A DNA stretch of 64,000 nucleotides. Origin: Lateolabrax maculatus. Its lineage: Eukaryota > Chordata > Actinopteri > Acropomatiformes > Lateolabracidae. The stretch spans positions 5,357,501 to 5,421,500 of the forward strand of contig CM062213.1 in assembly GCA_031216445.1 (NCBI GenBank), written 5' to 3'. Made by a program: the position numbers and the translations under genes. The notes beneath the pieces are model-generated. The model was given only the letters and a program-made list of their open reading frames with translations, was not told the origin of the DNA and ran no database searches. Shown here piece after piece: positions 58,419 through 64,000 of this stretch (within the stretch, counting starts at the first letter, position 1; every line of letters begins with the position of its first letter).

Positions 58419-61400
58419 ATGGACGACACGAGTGTCTGCGCTCCGCTGCTTGCGGAGCCAGACGCTCAAAATAACACCACCAGTACCCCTAACGCGGCTT
58501 CTGTCACAGATGCTGACAAAGTAATAAACACTAAAATAGATAGCACCCAGGTTGAAGGTGAGTTATTGTGCTAGAAACGTGAAAAAGTTCAGCCGTACGA
58601 CGTCCAACCTGTCGGGCCAACGTTAGCTCGGTAGCACACGTTAGCTCCTCGGCTAAACACGCTAATGGCAACGTTATCCGTAACGTGAGGAGGTGATCAA
58701 TAAGTTCTCCCGCTCCGTGCGTACATGACTCGTAAACAGGCATCGCCCACCCAAAAAAAAAAAACAAAACCCTTTTGATCCTCAGAGCAGCCGGAGAGTT
58801 AAAAGCATTCAGAGAGAAGAGGCTGCTCGTTTCTCCAGGACCGGAAGTGGCTGGCAGGTCGCTAATTTAATCGTCTTGCGTGCTGAGTTGTGTCCGCAAA
58901 CTCAGCCCGAAACCCCGAGCAGCCTCCAGACCGTCCCAGTCCGCCACAGACCAGTGGTTTCCCCGGCGTGGCTGAACATTTAGCGGGTGACATTAATGTA
59001 AAGATCTCTTGTCTGGGAATAGATAACTTCCTGAATCAGCCGATGAGGCAACATGTGCAGAGTGAAGTGTAGCTGTGTGAAAAAAAAGGTCTCAGGGTTT
59101 GGTTTTTTGGGAGTTTGGAGGAGCTCAGATCTCTGAGGCTGAAGTGTCTTAATTCAGTCTAATGTTTAAAAAAAGAAAAAAGTCCATCTGTCCCTCACTA
59201 GTAGAATAAAACAGCTGCTCTCAAGATGAGGGTGTGTTTGTGCACATACTTTGAGATACAATACCTACAGTCTCTGTTCTCTTGTTAACTGCTACTGTGA
59301 TTATCATTTGGTAAGTACCATGTTTGAAATGGATATTTCCGGCAGTATCTATCAAAGTGCATATCTTGTTTTATTTATTTGAGGTGTAGATATTATCTTA
59401 GATGCAGAAGGGAAATGCTGTGTTTGTGTGTATTGTTGACTTATTGCATAACTTTGGAGACGTTGGTGAGTTAAAGTTCTGCCAGCACACGACCACTGTA
59501 AACTGCCAGTATTGGGACAATTTTGCCTTATTTTGATTTATTTATTGATTAACCCTTTAAAACCCAGCGTAGCACTGCTGCCACACTAACCTGGACCCTA
59601 ACCCTTATAGTTTATGTAAAATCTGGTATGCTTACACAAAGATAATGCATGACGGTGACTTCACACTGCACCAGACAGAAAGGGAAGTTCCCCTGAATCA
59701 CATGATGTGTGACACTTGATACTGACTGAAAGGATGAGCGCAGAATTGGCCAAAATATAAACAGTAGGCATTTAGGTTTTAAAGGGTTAATATAGCAGTT
59801 CATTTTTGATAATTTGGTCAATAATTTATCAGTGACAATTGATCATAAACAATTAAAAACAATAAAACTGTCTGTAAATAGAACAAAAGCGAGCACTTGA
59901 AGCACTAACTGGCAAATAGTTTTTACTCATTAAGATTTTTGGCGATTGACTAATTGAGTAATCCACTCATTCAACTCTAGTTTTCAGTCTCAGTCACCAT
60001 CAGTCATACAAACATATTTATCGGTCATGTTCTTTGATGAGCTCAATACAAACCATGCCAATGTTAAATTATGTAGACATTATTTAGTATTAATTATTGG
60101 CAGCAGGGATGTAAATTAATTGTCACAGAAAAAAGTACTCAAGATTTAGGGATTGACAGCTTCTTGTTCAGGATAATAATAAGACCATGATGTGGATGAT
60201 GGGACCAAACACTGCACTTCATTTGGCTAAATTAAATTTTACAGTAATTTTAATTTTCACAGTAACACCTCAGTTCCCATTTATTGTCTTTTTAATAGAA
60301 TCTCTAAAAATGAAACACACACACTTTACAAAGTGCTTCAAACCACTCAAAACCAAATCTTTGCAACGGTTGAGCTGTATTGAATAATACTCGTCCACAG
60401 TGTTGTTGCACAATGTTACATATTTTTAAATGCTACATAATCTGTGAAAATGAGCAGAGGGCGATACACTTTAATTTATGCTATTGGGGCAAAGTGGCTG
60501 ACCCCTGCCTGCATTCAAGTGCAGTGAAAAATAAATATGCATCAGACATTGAACAAACAAACAAACATGAGTTTCTCACATGGTTGCATATATGCTCCAA
60601 ATGTTTAGAGGTGTTGATGCAAAGCACTGCAAGAATTTAGTGGGAATAATTTTTACAGCAATTTAGGCATTTTTTTTTTAACTCTAATGATGACCTAGTT
60701 TACCTGACCCAAATAATCCTTTTCGTAAATTCTGTATATATAATGTTATACAAAGGAAATGTCTTGTTTAAATGGGGTCTGAAGGGGCATCTTGAATAAG
60801 TGTGGAATGAATTAATTCCCTCTCAGTTGTGCTACTTAATTTTCCATTGTACAGGAAGTTAGTAAAATGTGCATTGTAGGAAAAGCTGTTTGTGCAGACG
60901 TCCTGGCCTTCAAAAACAAAATGATTTTGAATATTGGATAAAACCTTTTATCACATTCAGACAGAGGGAAAGTATATGACAGTCTGATATTTTAAAATCT
61001 AGACAGCTTTAGTTAAATATGATCTAATATAGGTTTTTCATTATATAGAAGACTGTAAAAGCGAACAGTGAAAATTATATGTTTGAAGTTTTAACATTTT
61101 TCCTTTCAAACGCATGTAATATAATGATTTAATAACCTGTTATTTGCTCCTCATGCTTAAATAATCTTCCACTTTATTTACTGTGCCTTAATTGTAATGA
61201 TGATAGTATATTCTGCCACACAGGAGACAGGAGTGAAGAGGAGCTACTAAAGGGCCTCCTCACTGACGACTACTGCCATGTGTGTGAGGCTGTGCTGCTC
61301 TTTGAATCTCAGCGGCTGTCCCACTATGAGGTGTGAGCTTCTTTCCAGGCACAAGTCATGGAGTTATGCTCGTTTTATTGACCTCACAAGGTCAAGGAGC

Positions 61401-64000
61401 CTTTATAATAATGTCTCCTGTGTCCCCCAACTGCAGGGAAAGAAACATGCTCAGAAACTCAGGGTGTACCTGCAGGCCAAGAGAGCAGAGAAGACGAGCA
61501 GAGAGCCCACAGGACCCCAGGTTAGCGCTCATTTAGAGGTTTTACTCTTTACACATTTAGGTGCAATTTTAATCTGGAACAGTGATTAATGAGTGTAATA
61601 GAAGAATTAACATAAACCATAATGCTGCAAGCATCTAAGTCTAAGGATCATTGCTTTAGTGCCTTACTGATGTCCACCTTAGTAAAATATGATCACAGAA
61701 GAGAGATGCACAGAGAAGAAATCTAAGAACTAGGAGGGTTAGAGTGTAGTGAAGGAATGCAGAACGTAGACTGGTTTGAACTTAATATTAGCAGCCATAA
61801 GTCGCAGTGGAGAGTATTCAAAACATGTAATGTGGTAGAACTTGGGATGGTCTAAGACATCTTTCCTATTTTCTCTCTATTCTCTTGACAAGCCAGTCTC
61901 GTGCCTGTTTTTTGCAGCGGACCATGACTACGGATAAGAACCATTTCTGTGAGCTGTGTAACATGGTGTTTAGTTCCCACGTTGTGGCAAGATCACACTA
62001 CGAAGGCAAAGTTCATACAAAAAATCTCCGTAAACAAGGTCTTCAGCCCCCAGGCAAGTTTGAGTTGTGTGATGGGTCATGTGATGGAAAAGTATTATAT
62101 CATTTGAATTTTACTATTTACTATTCATCTACATTATTTCGAAAGTATGATTCAGCTATCTGCTTAAGGTCAGAAGGGAAAACATAAATTAACTTAAATT
62201 TCTCATTGCAGCTATAGACAGATACCCAGATGTGTGTACTTTACCGAGTGTGACTCGGGATCCTGATAATGCTGACGAGAAATCAGCCCCTGAGGGTGGT
62301 ATGGAGCATCTTCTGGAGACATCCGCCACCACACCTTCCCCGAGCACAGAGGTTGATCTGAAGGACCCCAACAAGTACTGTGCCCTGTGTGCTGCTTCCT
62401 TCAACAATCCCCAGATGGCTTTGCAGCACTACAATGGACGCAAGCACCAGAGGAATCAGGCCAGACAGGAGGTGCTCAGAGAGCTCGGAGACGATGACCA
62501 ACAAGGTAACACAGGGTCCTGCCTCCCAGCAAAGCGGTATAATACAAAGGGAGTCAGACCCTGCGGGAATTATATTAAAATTGAACAGTTGCACATTATG
62601 ATATTGAGTGTATTTTAAGAGGCAATATTGTTTTGAAGAATATTATTTCTTGGGGCATGTTTGTCCTTTATTAGACACACAGTATGTCTGTGTCTTTTGA
62701 TCAGCCTGAGATGCAAAGTGACAAATAAAATAAGTTGAAGCAGCCGACATGAACACGTAAATGACCAGGAAATAATAAAATACGAATAAAACACTGATAT
62801 TTGAAACGCCAAATCCCTTCAGCCATGTAGATTTCATCCCATCAGAGGTAGCAGGTAGGTGCTTCTGATAATAAACTGGTGTTGACAAGAGGCAGTTAGT
62901 CTTTGGTTATGTTAAATAATAACATTGCAGTGTTTCATTTAGTTAGTTTTAAGTTATTACACAGAATACTAACGTCGGGTCGACCTCGTGCAAAAATCCA
63001 AACGCAAAAACAATGTTCAGTGAATAATATTTAGAAATGTAGAAGTTAAACTAAAATTAGAAGAAAGCAAAGGAAGCTGATTATTTGATTAATGCAGTCT
63101 TTCTCTCCTTTCCCACCTCACCCGCTTTCTGTTGTCTACAGCCAACTCGCTGATGTGTCAGATGTGTGGTGTGCAGTTTAACTCTGTGGAGATGTACCAG
63201 GCCCACATGCAGGGAAGCAAACACCAGATTAGGTAAGATCAAGACTTTTCTGAGAAGCACACCACATCATTCATACTGCATTTCAAATCTGCTGCACTTC
63301 AACTTGCCTTTATTGGACTTTGGCAACATTAAAGCTCCATTAAGTGACACTGAATCAGATTCATATGATCACATAAGCTCTATGTAGCTTTTAGCTGCTT
63401 TTAGTTCCTGTTTTGGTTTATAACCCAAACATTATTGGTGTCCCATGGCTGTCTTACATACACAAAGGATGTTGGTAGTGTGCAACAACAACCCCAGTTG
63501 GGTACAGGTGCGGGACAAAGGGTAGTTCCATATTTTTATTTTTCTGCTCTCTCTAAAAACATAATAATCACTTAATGGGGCTTTAGTGTGACATCAACAT
63601 TTATTACCCAATTGAATAGCAACATAAATCCTGTTTACATGTTCTTGACCAGGGAGAAGAAGGTCATTGACTTGTGCAAATCCCAACAAAAAGTCTACGG
63701 CACATTTGCAGACGAACTGTCAGATTACATTCAGGTTCAGAAGGCTCGTGGAATCACCCCCAAGACCAGTCAAGCCCTCCCAGGTGAAACACAAAAAGAG
63801 GATGACGAAGAAGAAGAAGAAGAAGAGGAAGAGGAAGTATTGAACAAGGGGGATATCCTAGAACTGAACAAACCTATTCCCAACTTCCCTCCCACCTCTA
63901 ACCCTCCTCCTCATCCCTCCCGTCTTGGTTGTTACAACCCTATTGAAGGGTGGCGTCTTCCATATCAGGGCCATCCCTGGCCGTCCCATGGCCAGGAGTA
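58419..64000 (+). CDS. Four-finger U1/matrin-type C2H2 protein (ZNF346/ZMAT4-like), 3' end beyond window
   Basis: Exons are 58419-58557, 61224-61330, 61437-61520, 61918-62053, 62212-62505, 63142-63232 and 63653 to the window edge, still open. All phases agree. Four zinc fingers have the spacing C-x2-C-x12-H-x5-H: Cys64/67-His80/86, Cys121/124-His137/143, Cys212/215-His228/234 and Cys259/262-His275/281. This spacing and strings such as SHYEGKKHAQK, SHYEGKVHTKN and NNPQMALQHYNGRKH are those of U1-type/matrin fingers in ZNF346 (JAZ) and ZMAT4, which bind double-stranded RNA. After the fingers come FADELSDYIQVQKARG, an acidic run of about a dozen Glu/Asp, then a Pro-rich segment. I do not recognise the exact orthologue. 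An in-frame ATG at 58371 could add 16 residues. The intron after 62053 has a GC donor. Confidence 0.85.
58558..61223 (+). other. First intron of the zinc-finger gene
   Basis: A 2.7-kb intron with no coding exon recognised. The first 300 bases continue the CpG-rich promoter zone. A stretch at about 59,800-59,985 (GATAATTTGGTCAATAAT to TTGGCGATTGACTAATTG) looks like a degraded hAT-like MITE. Confidence 0.45.
62054..62211 (+). other. GC-AG intron of the zinc-finger gene
   Basis: The intron begins GCAAGT directly after CCCCCAG and ends TCATTGCAG. Only this GC donor keeps the frame (CCA G then CT ATA GAC). The nearest GT, two codons later (GGC AAGT), leads to a stop shortly after the junction. 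Confidence 0.85.

Overview
The window looks like nuclear DNA of a teleost fish, probably a percomorph. Genes have many short exons with GT-AG introns, AC/GT microsatellites are abundant, several inverted-repeat elements look like families common in ray-finned fish, and the GnRH2 precursor is of teleost type. I see no bacterial, phage, CRISPR or organellar sequence. Species cannot be fixed from the sequence alone.

Layout from left to right: (1) 1-5,490, no recognisable gene. (2) wdr1 (actin-interacting protein 1), minus strand, CDS 6,337-14,371 in 15 exons that sum to exactly 606 codons plus stop; one intron is a textbook U12-type AT-AC intron. (3) 14.6-19.3 kb, a repeat-rich spacer with one orphan, frameshifted C-type-lectin exon and a MITE nested inside another element. 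(4) idh3b (NAD-dependent isocitrate dehydrogenase, beta subunit), plus strand, 19,462-26,969, with two alternative last coding exons. (5) ptpra (receptor tyrosine phosphatase alpha), plus strand: a CpG-rich first exon and promoter near 28.5-29.1 kb, a 10-kb first intron full of repeats, a short non-coding exon, 20 coding exons from 39,546 to 50,601 (833 codons) and a 3' UTR of about 3.7 kb. (6) gnrh2 (chicken-II type gonadotropin-releasing hormone precursor), plus strand, 57,205-57,726, 80 codons, slightly shorter than usual. (7) A four-finger U1/matrin-type C2H2 protein related to ZNF346 and ZMAT4, plus strand, from 58,419 and running off the right edge.

The genes do not form a pathway. Wdr1 acts in cofilin-driven actin turnover, Idh3b in the mitochondrial TCA cycle, Ptpra as a membrane phosphatase acting on Src-family kinases, Gnrh2 as a neuropeptide, and the zinc-finger protein probably binds RNA. 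The ptpra-gnrh2 adjacency is the linkage I recall from other vertebrates.

I found no new biochemical system. The best second-look items concern splicing and mobile DNA: the U12 AT-AC intron of wdr1, a ptpra intron whose ends carry complementary (AC)n and (GT)n tracts, the idh3b terminal-exon switch flanked by TG repeats, a GC-AG intron in the zinc-finger gene, an 81-bp nested MITE with a perfect 6-bp target duplication, a foldback element with an octamer motif in each arm, the broken lectin exon and the shortened GnRH2 precursor.
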